Positions 36,649 through 45,546 of a stretch of DNA of 64,000 nt are shown here, one piece after another (positions within the stretch are counted from its first letter, which is position 1; every line of letters begins with the position of its first letter). The notes below the pieces were generated by a model. The model was not told the origin of the DNA. It saw only the letters and a program-made list of their open reading frames with translations, and made no database searches. The DNA lies in the NCBI RefSeq assembly GCF_000170755.1, contig NZ_ABCK01000007.1, positions 124,001 to 188,000 on the forward strand, given 5' to 3'. The translations under genes were made by a program, and so were the position numbers. This DNA is from Lentisphaera araneosa HTCC2155 (GTDB lineage: Bacteria > Verrucomicrobiota > Lentisphaeria > Lentisphaerales > Lentisphaeraceae).

Positions 36649-37127
36649 AAGAGAAATATCACAAAGACTTGATCTATGAATATGATTCAGTCGATGAGCA
36701 GGTCCTCGATGAACTTATCAAAGAAGAAGCGAATGCCGAACAATGGCAGGATTTGCAGGAGATGGAAAATCTCCTCAAGACTTGTGCTCCAGAATTGAGC
36801 GAGGATTTTGCGGCAGGGATTATGGATCAGATTGAAGTCTCCGAAAAGCCCAAATCCAACAAGGCTTTTTACGTATTGGCTAGCCTCATTTTATTACAGG
36901 CCATTTTTCTCATTTTTCACGTCGAGATCATGAGTTTTGATTGGGATATTAGTGCTGTGACAGAGCGATTCGATAGCGTCTCACTGCCTTCTTTACTCAG
37001 TGATGAGCATTCTGCATGGGGCTATATTTTCAGTGAATCATTATCTTATGGGTTCGAGATTTTAATTATTTTTATTTGTATGGCCGCACTAGCCTACAAA
37101 ACTTTAAGTGAGGAAAAACATGTTTGA
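36645..37127 (+). CDS. Probable membrane anti-sigma factor
   Basis: The protein has 160 residues from the ATG at 36645, chosen for the GGAGG 5 nt upstream and the ATGA overlap with the sigma gene. Residues 1-70 are acidic, helical and soluble (QVLDELIKEEANAEQWQDL), suited to binding the sigma factor. One membrane span is near 76-96 (AFYVLASLILLQAIFLIFH) and another near 134-152. There is no zinc-binding HxxxCxxC motif, so it is not a ZAS-type anti-sigma factor. The role is inferred from position and topology. Confidence 0.65.
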   Translation: MKEKYHKDLIYEYDSVDEQVLDELIKEEANAEQWQDLQEMENLLKTCAPELSEDFAAGIMDQIEVSEKPKSNKAFYVLASLILLQAIFLIFHVEIMSFDWDISAVTERFDSVSLPSLLSDEHSAWGYIFSESLSYGFEILIIFICMAALAYKTLSEEKHV

Positions 37128-37662
37128 TTTATCAAGGCCATTATTGCTTAACATAACGAAAGCAGAAAAAAGCTTTTATGAGGTCGGCGCGCTAGGTATT
37201 TTCATTTTTTGTTGCTTGATGTTGATCATTGCCCTAAGTGCTTGCTTTGGAGTGTACACAGTTCTAAGAACCCAAAGTGTCTTGCGGGGGAGCCGCGACC
37301 TCAATCAATTAACAGGGCGTTTGTTTCTCCAGGGGATCATGACTTATGTGGTTTTTATATTGGCCATTTTTATGAGCAAAAAACTGCCCATGGATAAGTG
37401 TTTGCTGTGCTTGCCAATCCTTATTTTTTATATTTACCTTTTGCTTCATGGCTTCACTAGTCTTTGTCATTGCATAGGAGAAAAAATCCTCAGCAATATC
37501 AATAGCCCGCGACTGGGCTCGGCATTTTACGCAGTCATCTATGCGAGTGTAGCACTTTTGCTTATTGGCTGCATCCCCTTTTTAGGTTGGGGGCTCATGG
37601 CGGTGATGACCATCCCAGCTTTGGGCGTTTCTGTTCAGAAACTCTTTATTAAAGCTGATTGA
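37120..37662 (+). CDS. Four-span membrane protein in a sigma-factor operon
   Basis: The protein has 180 residues from the ATG at 37120, which overlaps the end of the preceding gene and has GAGG 6 nt upstream; a GTG 12 bp earlier is less well placed. Membrane spans are expected at about 24-48, 69-85, 92-112 and 138-165. The final segment GLMAVMTIPALGVSVQKLF is also hydrophobic. I do not recognise the family. As the last gene of the operon it may help the anti-sigma protein sense the membrane. Its end is only 2 bp from the convergent sulfatase gene. Confidence 0.65.
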   Translation: MFDLSRPLLLNITKAEKSFYEVGALGIFIFCCLMLIIALSACFGVYTVLRTQSVLRGSRDLNQLTGRLFLQGIMTYVVFILAIFMSKKLPMDKCLLCLPILIFYIYLLLHGFTSLCHCIGEKILSNINSPRLGSAFYAVIYASVALLLIGCIPFLGWGLMAVMTIPALGVSVQKLFIKAD

Positions 37663-37664
37663 AC

Positions 37665-40091
37665 CTAAAAAGACGGGCGTTTTTGAACGCTTAGTGCGTT
37701 AATTCTCACTGGACTCGAAGCGCTGTTGCGCAGACGAAGTTTGAGCACAGGAGTCTCAGAACTAGAGATTTTTGCGAAGGCCGCATATTTTTTGTCAGCT
37801 TGTAAGACGTCGCGGTAGTCGTGATTATTGATGACTTGCCACTTGCCGTCTTTATAGCTTTCGAGAAGTAATTGACTCGCGCTTTTGTCACTGATGAAAT
37901 TATAGCTGAGTTCTACTTCGCTATAATCACTTAAATCAGTGATCAAATCAAGGCTTTCACCAGCTTTGAGTACTTGTCTTGCTGGGGCTGAGATGGACTC
38001 CCAATTCACATCTGCGGCGAGGCGCATGCCGTCTAAGTAGAGAATCCCTGAGTTTGAAGACTTTATACTGATGGCAAATTTTGTGGCTTTGGAGAAGCCA
38101 GCGTTTGGTGCAGGGAATTGCAGCTTTTGTTCATTGAGGAATTTATTGAGATTGCCCTTAGTAAAGCTATGCCATTGCGTGCCATCATGGTATTCAATAC
38201 TGACAGAGCCCTGCGGCATGGGGTTTTGTTTTCTTCTTTCATTGCGAGCTGCGAGCTTATCTTTAGTATTCTTTTTCCCTTTCGCCTTTTTCGCTTTGGG
38301 TGCTTGCGGTGGTGTGAGGGTAAAGGCGAATTCAATACTTTTGAAGGTCGTGGCATCGAAGCTTTGTTTAGTTTCAAAGCGCAGAGACTGACCTTCTTGT
38401 CCACTAAACTTAATGGCTCCAGGACCGAGTTCTTTACTACCCCCAGTCTTGCTAAGAGAAAGGCCAGGCGCGGAGCTATTCCATATGCCGCTCTCTCCTT
38501 CAAAGAGGGTGTTATCCAAAACGAGTTTGCCATCGAGGGGATCATAATGAGCTCGGCGCGCGTAGTTGGGATCGGACATGCGAGAGGCCTTGGAAGCATC
38601 GATTGCTTTGACAGTTTCGGTACGGGCTTCAGCCGACTCGGGGTTTCTAAGTGCCGCTAGAGCAATATCATCACCACTGATGGAGGCTTCTTGAATCATG
38701 GTTTTGCGAATCTCGCTAAGCTTGTCTTTGTAAGCAGGATCATTGACGAGGTTTTTGAAGCAAGATGGATCGTTTTTGATATCGTAGAGCTCATGGGGAG
38801 TACGGAATTCTAACTTGTTGATCCACGCCGTCGCTAAGGGGTCGTTTTCAGGGCTTTGTTGGGCAGCTTTAAAGAGGCTCCATGAAAGAGTTCCAGTTGA
38901 GACAGAACCAAATTTCGTTTCGCCATCATGCCAAGCATTGATGATGTAGAGGAAGCCATCCTTCGTTTGAATTGCACGAGCCTTATTGCGGTCATTTTGC
39001 TGAATGTAAACAAAGGGGCGCCAGCTGGGGATCTGCTGACCAAGAATCATGGGCAGAAAACTTCGGCCATCGAGTTCAGCGGGTATAGGTAAATTGAGCA
39101 TATCGTAAAATGTGGGGAGTAAGTCGATGGAGCCAATGACTTCGGAATCGTGAATCGAGCCGGCTTTTGTGACTCCGGGCCAAGAGACAAAGAGCGGGGA
39201 ATGAGTGCCTTCATTATAGAGTGTGGTTTTGCCTCCAGGCAGTTCGGCACCGTGGTCAGAGATCAAAACAAAAACAGTCTTATCAGTAATTCCGGCTTCA
39301 TCAAAGGCACGCAACATTTGCCCAATGGAATCGTCGGCACGTTTCACGGTATTGTAGTAAGCGGTGACTTCTTCCATGAGGTGAATATCTTTGGTGCCCC
39401 GTTTAGTTCTGCCCGTTTTTGCATTCTCCGCAAGTGGTGGAAACCAAGAGGGATAGGGGATCTCGTCGGGAGTAAAAATGCGACTGGGGTGATTTTCAGT
39501 TTCTTTATGTGTACCACTAATACGAGACCAGCCGTACCAACCCACATGAGGGTCATAGATATTGAGGTTAAAAAAGAGCGGCTGTTTTAGTTTTGCGGAG
39601 TTCGCAATCGCTGCCTTTGTTTTCTCGTAGACTTTATCTGGGTATTTCGTTGAGCCATAGCCCTCGTATTCCATATCAAAGCCTGTGTAGGGGTCGAAGG
39701 GATTGTGATGAGAGTTTTTTCCCATGATACCCGTGTGATAACCCGCATCGCGAAAGGCAGTGGGAATGGTGTTGCGAATGACTTGATTGCCGGCCCCCGC
39801 TTTACCGAGGGAGAAAATTTTATTGTGCTGTTGGTAAAGCCCAGTCATCATCAGCGCGCGAGAAGGGATGCAGTTACTCGCCTGGACGTGGAAGCCCTCG
39901 AAGCGCATGCCACTTTTGGCAATGCGATCCATGTGCGGGGAGATTTCTGGAACTTTACAGCCATTCACGCCTAAGCTCTCGTAACTGAGATCATCGAGGG
40001 TGATGAACACCACATTGAGTTTTGTTTTGTCGAGGGTGTCGCCGTAAACTAGGCAAGCTGAAAATATTAGGGCTAAGCGTAAGTAAGTCAT
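37665..40091 (-). CDS. Large secreted sulfatase with C-terminal accessory domain
   Basis: The protein has 808 residues from the ATG at 40091; this start gives a clean signal peptide (MTYLRLALIF onward) and the same 38-nt distance from the CGTA promoter box as in other genes, although an ATG 12 bp upstream is possible. The sulfatase domain spans about 24-470, with LDDLSYESLG metal ligands and NCIPSR (Cys74, formylglycine site). The domain is heparan N-sulfatase-like in its overall spacing (SDHGAELPGGKTTLYNEG). The C-terminal 330 residues are beta-rich, probably sugar binding, with an unusual Lys/Ala-rich insert (PKAKKAKGKKNTKDK). It probably desulfates polysaccharides outside the cytoplasm. 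Confidence 0.88.
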   Translation of the reverse strand: MTYLRLALIFSACLVYGDTLDKTKLNVVFITLDDLSYESLGVNGCKVPEISPHMDRIAKSGMRFEGFHVQASNCIPSRALMMTGLYQQHNKIFSLGKAGAGNQVIRNTIPTAFRDAGYHTGIMGKNSHHNPFDPYTGFDMEYEGYGSTKYPDKVYEKTKAAIANSAKLKQPLFFNLNIYDPHVGWYGWSRISGTHKETENHPSRIFTPDEIPYPSWFPPLAENAKTGRTKRGTKDIHLMEEVTAYYNTVKRADDSIGQMLRAFDEAGITDKTVFVLISDHGAELPGGKTTLYNEGTHSPLFVSWPGVTKAGSIHDSEVIGSIDLLPTFYDMLNLPIPAELDGRSFLPMILGQQIPSWRPFVYIQQNDRNKARAIQTKDGFLYIINAWHDGETKFGSVSTGTLSWSLFKAAQQSPENDPLATAWINKLEFRTPHELYDIKNDPSCFKNLVNDPAYKDKLSEIRKTMIQEASISGDDIALAALRNPESAEARTETVKAIDASKASRMSDPNYARRAHYDPLDGKLVLDNTLFEGESGIWNSSAPGLSLSKTGGSKELGPGAIKFSGQEGQSLRFETKQSFDATTFKSIEFAFTLTPPQAPKAKKAKGKKNTKDKLAARNERRKQNPMPQGSVSIEYHDGTQWHSFTKGNLNKFLNEQKLQFPAPNAGFSKATKFAISIKSSNSGILYLDGMRLAADVNWESISAPARQVLKAGESLDLITDLSDYSEVELSYNFISDKSASQLLLESYKDGKWQVINNHDYRDVLQADKKYAAFAKISSSETPVLKLRLRNSASSPVRINALSVQKRPSF

Positions 40092-40129
40092 GAGGTTTTC
40101 CATATAAATTTACTAATTATAACAATCAC

Positions 40130-40157
40130 TACGTTACTACATTAGCTGATCTAACAA
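40130..40157 (-). promoter_or_regulatory. Predicted promoter, TTGTTA-N18-CGTA, for the large sulfatase
   Basis: On the minus strand TTGTTA (40157-40152) is followed after 18 nt by CGTA (40133-40130), 38 nt before the ATG at 40091. It matches the TTGTCA-type promoters apart from one base, but it overlaps the preceding terminator stem on one side. Confidence 0.4.
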
Positions 40158-40189
40158 AAAAGCTCCGAAATCTTTTTCGGAGCTTTTGT
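40154..40189 (-). terminator. Strong bidirectional-looking terminator between the Spo0M-like gene and the sulfatase
   Basis: CAAAAAGCTCCGAAA and TTTCGGAGCTTTTTG-like arms form an almost perfect stem with a very short loop and A/T runs on both sides. It lies 21 bp downstream of the stop of the minus-strand gene at 40210. Confidence 0.85.
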
Positions 40190-40209
40190 AGATGTTCTAA
40201 GACTATTTA

Positions 40210-40680
40210 TTAAAAGGGGATGTTTATCCAGCCAGTATCGGGATCGTTGCCGAAGGCGTCGAGGCCAACAAAAACTTCGTAGGAATGCGTGCAGTAGCGT
40301 CCACGGTAAGGGCTTTGCAGGTGTTCAGGGAGCTGAAGTTCAGTGGTCCATTCGTACTCTTGGCCATCTTCTAATTCTTGTGCACCGGAGATGACTTGCT
40401 CCATCTCAAAAGTTTCGTGCTGCTTGCGAACTGTTTCATGTGTGCGTTCTTTATCGCCATCACCATCGCGATCTTGGTAGTCCACATCGTCGACAGTGAT
40501 TTCTTCGACGCCTCGCAGTTTTAAATACAATTTCTCAATCTTGAGATCTGACTTGGCTAGGGCACGTACGTGCAAGTTGATTGGCTCACCAAATTTGACT
40601 TCTCCAAACGAAACATTGACTTCGGCGGCTCCGCCAGTGACGACATTGACTGCCGATTTGATTTTATCGAAAAACCCCAT
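40210..40680 (-). CDS. Spo0M-like (arrestin-fold) protein
   Basis: The protein has 156 residues from the ATG at 40680; GGAGG lies 5-6 nt upstream, favouring this over an in-frame ATG 12 bp earlier. The start MGFFDKIKSAVNVVTGGAAEVNV, followed by GEPINLHVRALAKSDLKIEKLYLKL, resembles the sporulation-control protein Spo0M family, whose members have an arrestin-like beta-sandwich and are widespread in non-sporulating bacteria. A short acidic segment (DRDGDGDKERTH) interrupts the sandwich. The cellular role in this group is unknown. It is a single gene with its own terminator. 40693-40834 shows nothing notable. Confidence 0.65.
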   Translation of the reverse strand: MGFFDKIKSAVNVVTGGAAEVNVSFGEVKFGEPINLHVRALAKSDLKIEKLYLKLRGVEEITVDDVDYQDRDGDGDKERTHETVRKQHETFEMEQVISGAQELEDGQEYEWTTELQLPEHLQSPYRGRYCTHSYEVFVGLDAFGNDPDTGWINIPF

Positions 40681-40834
40681 GTTTTCCTCCATGTTAATTT
40701 TTATATGTAATTGAGCTTAAAGCTCGAGTTTTAAATTATTCTCATGGCTGAAATCAGGCAAGGGCGGAGAGTTTTATTGATAAATGATTTCACAAAAAAC
40801 TAACACTTATTAAATGATTTCAGAGGCGAGTGCT

Positions 40835-41890
40835 TTACTTGGGGTCAGAATTATCTTGTTCTTTGGCTTCATCGAGGCGGTCGCGGTACTTATCTTTGGC
40901 AAGGGCCTGCATATCTTCAACGGTGTCGCGTTCATCGAGGATCTCAATGCCAAGCAGAGTTTCGATGGCGTCCTCCAGACTGACCACCCCAGCGGTTTGG
41001 CCAAATTCATCCTCGACTAAAAAGAGATGTGATTTTCGCTTGGTAAACATGTCGAGTAATTTATGGACGGAGAGTTTTTCGGAAACGCGAAAAATGGGTT
41101 TGGCGAATTTGGTAATTGGCAAGTCACCTTGGCCTTTGCGTTCGGCTTCAAAGAGATCGGCGCGGATGATTTTTCCCGTGACATTATCTGAGCTATCAGT
41201 GTAAAGCGGAATACGGCTAAAGTTAGCCGTTTGTGGATCGTTGAGGGCCTCGCTTACTGTACGGGATTCTTCGAGCATGTGCACCACTGTGCGAGGCGTG
41301 AGGATTTGTTCTGTAGTTTTGTCTCGCAAACTAAGCAGGTTGGAGATGTAGGCGTTTTCTTGAGAAAAGAGAGCTCCGCCTTTGTGGCTGAGGGAAGCGA
41401 GGGCAATAATTTCTTCGCGGGTGATTTCATGCTTCTTTTTTCCGCTAAAGAGCTTGGTGATGCAGGTAGAAACCCAAACTAAAGGGTAGACGATTTTGAC
41501 CAAGTTAGAAATCATAAAAGCGGATGGCACAGCAAGCTGTCTCCAAAAAGTGGCGCCCAAAGTTTTTGGGATGATTTCAGAGAGATAGAGGATTGCCAAG
41601 GTTAAGAGAACGGCAATGAGGCTCTCCCATTTCTTGCCGAAGATTTGCACCGCTTGGGAGCCGACACCCGCAGCCCCAATGGTGTGGGCAAAAGTATTGA
41701 GAATGAGGATACTCGAGAGCGAGGCATCCATTTTTTCTTTGACTTTCACCAGCTGTTTAGCAGCATTTGGACGTTCGGATTGAAGTTTCTCCACATAGCT
41801 AGGAGTCACAGAGAGTAAGACAGCTTCAAGGATTGAGCAAAGGAAAGACACACCAATGGCGACAGTCAAGTAAATAAATAATAAGGTCAT
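40835..41890 (-). CDS. CNNM-domain (DUF21) and CBS-pair membrane protein, ion transporter-like
   Basis: This 351-residue protein has an N-terminal CNNM/DUF21 membrane domain (about 1-170) with several spans and the family segment LYLSEIIPKTLGA. A tandem CBS pair follows (about 195-320), including ILTPRTVVHMLEESRTV, FSRIPLYTDSSDNVTGKI and HLFLVEDEFGQTAGVVSLEDAIE. The CorC/HlyC C-terminal domain found in many relatives is absent. Related proteins export Mg2+ or other divalent ions, with CBS domains sensing nucleotides. It is transcribed alone. Confidence 0.87.
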   Translation of the reverse strand: MTLLFIYLTVAIGVSFLCSILEAVLLSVTPSYVEKLQSERPNAAKQLVKVKEKMDASLSSILILNTFAHTIGAAGVGSQAVQIFGKKWESLIAVLLTLAILYLSEIIPKTLGATFWRQLAVPSAFMISNLVKIVYPLVWVSTCITKLFSGKKKHEITREEIIALASLSHKGGALFSQENAYISNLLSLRDKTTEQILTPRTVVHMLEESRTVSEALNDPQTANFSRIPLYTDSSDNVTGKIIRADLFEAERKGQGDLPITKFAKPIFRVSEKLSVHKLLDMFTKRKSHLFLVEDEFGQTAGVVSLEDAIETLLGIEILDERDTVEDMQALAKDKYRDRLDEAKEQDNSDPK

Positions 41891-42004
41891 GAGTTACTTT
41901 GGATAAGTTTTTAATATTCCCATAAAATAGCGGAGTCTTAAAAATCTTCACCGCTAGTCCCTCAGAGATCAGCTAAATAGTCTAGAATAACTATCCATTA
42001 GACG

Positions 42005-42036
42005 CACCTGCCACTCTCGTACCTCGAGTACAGGTG
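42005..42036. repeat. Hairpin-forming inverted repeat upstream of vapBC-like genes
   Basis: CACCTG (42005) pairs with CAGGTG (ending 42036), and ACTC/GAGT pair inside, giving a two-part stem. It lies in the 250-bp spacer between the CNNM gene and the toxin-antitoxin pair. There is no U tract, so it may be an attachment-type or regulatory structure rather than a terminator. Confidence 0.4.
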
Positions 42037-42077
42037 ATCTAGGACCTTAGGATACAAATTAAACTTTTACGTGTCAA

Positions 42078-42106
42078 TTGAAAAAACATACGTACGACTG
42101 TATATT
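42078..42106 (+). promoter_or_regulatory. Sigma-70-type promoter for the toxin-antitoxin pair
   Basis: TTGAAA (42078-42083) and TATATT (42101-42106) are separated by 17 nt. The spacer holds a partial inverted repeat ATAC-N7-TGTAT, a possible operator for the antitoxin. Transcription would start about 30 nt before the ATG at 42142. Confidence 0.6.
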
Positions 42107-42141
42107 AAAGAACATAGACATTAAGCTAACGGGTTATAATC

Positions 42142-42366
42142 ATGAATAAAAAATTAACTTTATCTCTTGACGATCAAGTCATTCGAAAAGCAAAAGCATA
42201 TGCAAAAATAAATAACGTATCTATTTCTCAACTAGTAGAAACATATTTAGGTGAAGTCATCAATGATGATGAACCTAAACTAACAGGTGTAGTAGCTGAA
42301 TTAGCAGGCATTATACCAGACCAAGAGTATGATAAAATGGAATATTTACAGAATAAATTCTCATGA
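42142..42366 (+). CDS. Antitoxin of a VapBC-like pair (DUF6364-type)
   Basis: This 74-residue protein has an N-terminal ribbon-helix-helix-like segment (KKLTLSLDDQVIRKAKAYAK, then VSISQLVETYLGEV) for DNA binding, and a C-terminal acidic tail (VVAELAGIIPDQEYDKMEYL) that would wrap the toxin. Its last bases overlap the toxin start as ATGA. Composition is more AT-rich than the neighbours, which suggests acquisition by transfer. The antitoxin should neutralise the nuclease and repress the shared promoter. Confidence 0.85.
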   Translation: MNKKLTLSLDDQVIRKAKAYAKINNVSISQLVETYLGEVINDDEPKLTGVVAELAGIIPDQEYDKMEYLQNKFS

Positions 42367-42776
42367 TTCACGCATTTATAGATTGTGATGTAATCATTGA
42401 TTTATTAACTCGTAGAGAACCACACTTCAAAGAATCAGCTCTATTATTCCAATCAGCTTTAGATAAACAAATCAAACTATTCACCAGTCCCTTAGCAATC
42501 GCTAACGTACATTATATGGTTAAAAAAAGTAAAGATGAACAACAAACACGTAATGCGATTAGTAAGCTATTGACAATAATTGAAATAGCTGACATGACAA
42601 AAAGTACTGTTATTAAAGCTTTGAATTCAGATATGAAAGATTTCGAAGATGCGCTACAAAGTTATACTGCAGAACCTCTAGCATGTGATTATATTATCAC
42701 GAGAAACACAAAAGATTACAAAAAAGCTCTATTAGAAGCTAAAACACCAACTGAAATCAATCAAATAATTCAATAG
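42363..42776 (+). CDS. PIN-domain toxin, VapC-like
   Basis: This 137-residue protein opens FIDCDVIIDLLTRREP (first acidic residues of the PIN active site), with a helical middle and DFEDALQSYTAEPLACDYIITRNTKDY, supplying the later acidic cluster and the typical PIN ending. VapC toxins are Mg2+-dependent ribonucleases that cut tRNA or rRNA. It is translationally coupled to the antitoxin. The conserved acidic residues appear intact, so the toxin is probably active. Confidence 0.87.
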   Translation: MIHAFIDCDVIIDLLTRREPHFKESALLFQSALDKQIKLFTSPLAIANVHYMVKKSKDEQQTRNAISKLLTIIEIADMTKSTVIKALNSDMKDFEDALQSYTAEPLACDYIITRNTKDYKKALLEAKTPTEINQIIQ

Positions 42777-42804
42777 ATCAGAATCCTAATAAGTAGATAG
42801 ATAT

Positions 42805-43422
42805 ATGACGAAAGAAGCTTGGGATGAGCTCATGGGAGCGTTTGGGATTGGCGAAGCTGATCAGATGTATGAGCAGTTTATTCGAGCCTATTCTGAAGAG
42901 CATCGGTTTTATCATACTTTGGAGCATATTGAGTTTATGCTCAAAGTGCTTCATAGAAATCGCCATTCGGCACTTTATCCCAAAGAAGTTGAGTTAGCGA
43001 TCATTTTTCATGACATAATTTATGATGTGAATTCAAAGACAAATGAGCTTCAAAGTGCGGAACTCGCAAAAGAATTTCTCTCCAGCAAAGATGTCGATGA
43101 AGAAGTTGTGAGTAGAGTTTTTGAATTGATTGTATCGACTCAACACGATTCACATCTGCTTGATAAAGATCAACAATTACTGAGTGATAGTGATTTAGCG
43201 ATATTAGGGGAGAGCCCTGAGAAATTTGATCAATATGAAGCTGCCATTAGGCAAGAGTATAGTCATGTACCTGATGATCAGTATAGGGTGGGAAGGCTGA
43301 AAGTCTTAAATAGTTTTTTGCGCAAGCCGCAGATTTATCATCATCAGTATTTTAGGGAAGTATACGAAGAAAAGGCGCGAGAAAATCTACGCAGATCTAT
43401 TGAGGGTTTAGATAAGATATAG
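42805..43422 (+). CDS. HD-domain metal-dependent phosphohydrolase-like protein
   Basis: This 205-residue protein has RFYHTLEHI near 34, AIIFHDIIYD (HD motif) near 70 and LLSDSDLAILGE near 130, the order seen in the predicted HD-superfamily hydrolases of the COG4339 type. Metal-binding His and Asp residues are intact. The substrate is unknown; relatives are uncharacterised. It is transcribed alone, 28 bp after the toxin gene, and is followed immediately by the 243-bp repeat array. Confidence 0.8.
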   Translation: MTKEAWDELMGAFGIGEADQMYEQFIRAYSEEHRFYHTLEHIEFMLKVLHRNRHSALYPKEVELAIIFHDIIYDVNSKTNELQSAELAKEFLSSKDVDEEVVSRVFELIVSTQHDSHLLDKDQQLLSDSDLAILGESPEKFDQYEAAIRQEYSHVPDDQYRVGRLKVLNSFLRKPQIYHHQYFREVYEEKARENLRRSIEGLDKI

Positions 43423-43862
43423 GTACGGGCTCTATTCCATACCTTCGGCATTCCTAAAACTGGACTCTCTCTTTTCCCAAGGCTGCCGCCGTTGGGCTAG
43501 TTTATGGCATGCCTTCGGCATTCAGTATAAAAAGTTCGATATCGGGATTAATACTATAAATAATTTTGCGAGAAGTATTAAGTGCCAAAGGTACGGTATA
43601 TAACAGCCTAGTACGTAAGTGCTAGTTGTGATTAGATCAAAATAAATCGAGTGCCAAAAGTACGGTATAAGGCTCTATGCCATACCTTCGGCATTCCTAA
43701 AACTGGATCCCTTCTTTTCCCAAGGCTGCCGCCGTTGGGCTAGTATATGGCATGCCTTCGGCATTCAATACAAAAAGATCGTTATCGGGATTAATACTAT
43801 AAATAATATTGCGAGAAGTATTAAGTGGCAAAGGCACGGTATATAACAGCCTAGTACGTAAG

Positions 43863-45546
43863 AGACTGTGTGAAAAAGGTTTGCCTTTGTATCAAACTAA
43901 AATAATTAGCGAGTTTACCTGATTCTTTTGTCTGATGAGCATTTTTATTGCCTTTGTGTTGATGTAAGAGCTCATTAATAGGTGGTTTTGAACATGTTTT
44001 TGCCAAAAGCTCTTCCTACCTTTGAGAAATGACATGATCTCAGAGAAATTCACAATATTAAGAACCCTATTCAAATTATAAGTGAGTTGTGCCAAGGAAG
44101 TTTCTGCCTGTGCCGACTCTATTCCAATCATATTGTATCCACCAGTAAGAATGTGTCTTTTAATCGTTCCAAAAGGATGTTCTACAATGGCAGACCTTCG
44201 CTTCATGATATTTGGTTTGGCTTTCATTCTTTCCCGAACATTCTCCAAAACGTGTTCGTGTTCCCAGCGTTGAATACTTCTGCTTTTAGAGTTTGTGCAT
44301 TTGTCTTTCCGAGAGCAATTTACACAAGCTTCTGGACTTTTATATATCCAATAAGTTTTACAATCTTTTTTCTTGTTTTGATATTTTTGGAGGATTTGTC
44401 CCGCAGGACATGTGTAGGTGTTATTATATTCGTTGTAAATAAACTCAGGTTTCCCATAGAAACCTTTACCTTCCATGGGACATCCTTTTTCAGGTATATA
44501 GCTTTGGTAACCATCATCTTCACAAGCTTTTATATCTTCATTACTGAAATAACCTTTATCTGCGAGAAGATTGGCACCTTTTACTTCCTTAATAACATCA
44601 CTAGCTGCCTTTATTGTTGGATAAAGCGAGCCTAGATCGCAAGATTCTGATGTAACTTCAGCTGCAATAATCAAATAATTTTTATCATCTACTGCGTGTT
44701 GAACATTATAGCCTACCGTACTTTTTCTCCCTTTTTTAAGAGGGCGGCTTTCTGGATCGTTGTAACAAATACTGTTTTTATCAGTAGTGTCCAACTTTTG
44801 TTTTAGTTTCTTTAATTCTTGTGATTTTTCTTGATTTTTCACTAGTGAGCTTTTTAGCTTGTTTTGTTTTTCTTCTCTATTTGGAGAAGGAGCTTCATCT
44901 AGTTCCTCTAATTGTCCTAGGTACTTTTCTACCTCTTTTTCATACTTCTTAAGTGCTGAGTTTAATTTATTTTTAGTCCAGCTTTTACTAATATTGTTAA
45001 CGGCTTTAATACTCGTGCCATCAACAGCTATAAAATCCCCCGAAATCAACTTAAGCTTGTTACACAACAGGGTGAATTGAGCGCTAGCCTTTTTAAACGC
45101 ATTGCGGTTTATTCTCCTAAAGTCACAGATAGTTTTAAAATCTGGTTTTAATTTACCCATGAGCCAAATCACTTCGAGGTTCACTTTACAAGCTCTTTCT
45201 AGTTTGCGGCCACTACGAATTCCATAAGAATAACCATAGATGAACAACTTCAATAAATCGGCCGGATCATAAGCAGGTCGACCCCGCCCATCTAACCTTT
45301 CTTTGGGGTAAGTAAAACCGCATTCGCTCAAGTCTAAACCATTAACAAATTCATCTATAAAGCGCACTTTATTATTTTCATCGACATAATCATCAAGACA
45401 ATCTGGCAGTAATAAAACCTGATCGCGTGATACTCTTTTTATAAAGCTCATAAACTTCCCACATGAATTATCAACAATATCTTATATACTATAATATATA
45501 AGCTTATTTAAATATGTATATTTGGATATTGTTTTTCACACAGCCT
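43863..45546 (-). mobile_element. IS1182-like insertion sequence, complete
   Basis: The element is 1,684 bp with terminal inverted repeats AGACTGTGTGAAAAA (left) and the complement of TTTTTCACACAGCCT (right), matching at 14 of 15 positions. It is flanked by the direct repeat CGTAAG (43857-43862 and 45547-45552), a 6-bp target duplication. Insertion was into unit 2 of the 243-bp repeat. The single transposase gene is intact, which suggests recent arrival. Confidence 0.92.
43892..45451 (-). CDS. IS1182-like transposase, DDE type
   Basis: This 519-residue protein has an N-terminal DUF772-type domain (about 15-120; DGRGRPAYDPADLLKLFIYG) and a C-terminal DDE_Tnp_1 domain. Catalytic acidic residues are expected at Asp144 (FIAVDGTSIKA), the Asp of LLADKGYFSN and the Glu of IVEHPFGTIKR. 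A Cys-rich zinc-binding-like part (CPAGQ, CVNCSRKDKC) lies between, as usual in this family. There is no frameshift or premature stop. GGAAG precedes the ATG at 45451. The enzyme moves the element by a cut-and-paste DDE reaction. Confidence 0.93.
   Translation of the reverse strand: MSFIKRVSRDQVLLLPDCLDDYVDENNKVRFIDEFVNGLDLSECGFTYPKERLDGRGRPAYDPADLLKLFIYGYSYGIRSGRKLERACKVNLEVIWLMGKLKPDFKTICDFRRINRNAFKKASAQFTLLCNKLKLISGDFIAVDGTSIKAVNNISKSWTKNKLNSALKKYEKEVEKYLGQLEELDEAPSPNREEKQNKLKSSLVKNQEKSQELKKLKQKLDTTDKNSICYNDPESRPLKKGRKSTVGYNVQHAVDDKNYLIIAAEVTSESCDLGSLYPTIKAASDVIKEVKGANLLADKGYFSNEDIKACEDDGYQSYIPEKGCPMEGKGFYGKPEFIYNEYNNTYTCPAGQILQKYQNKKKDCKTYWIYKSPEACVNCSRKDKCTNSKSRSIQRWEHEHVLENVRERMKAKPNIMKRRSAIVEHPFGTIKRHILTGGYNMIGIESAQAETSLAQLTYNLNRVLNIVNFSEIMSFLKGRKSFWQKHVQNHLLMSSYINTKAIKMLIRQKNQVNSLIILV

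Noticed and set aside
38063-38660. Long overlapping frames on both strands inside the large sulfatase gene
   Set aside because: They lie in a Lys/Ala-rich region of a gene with conserved sulfatase motifs; none has a start signal or family features.
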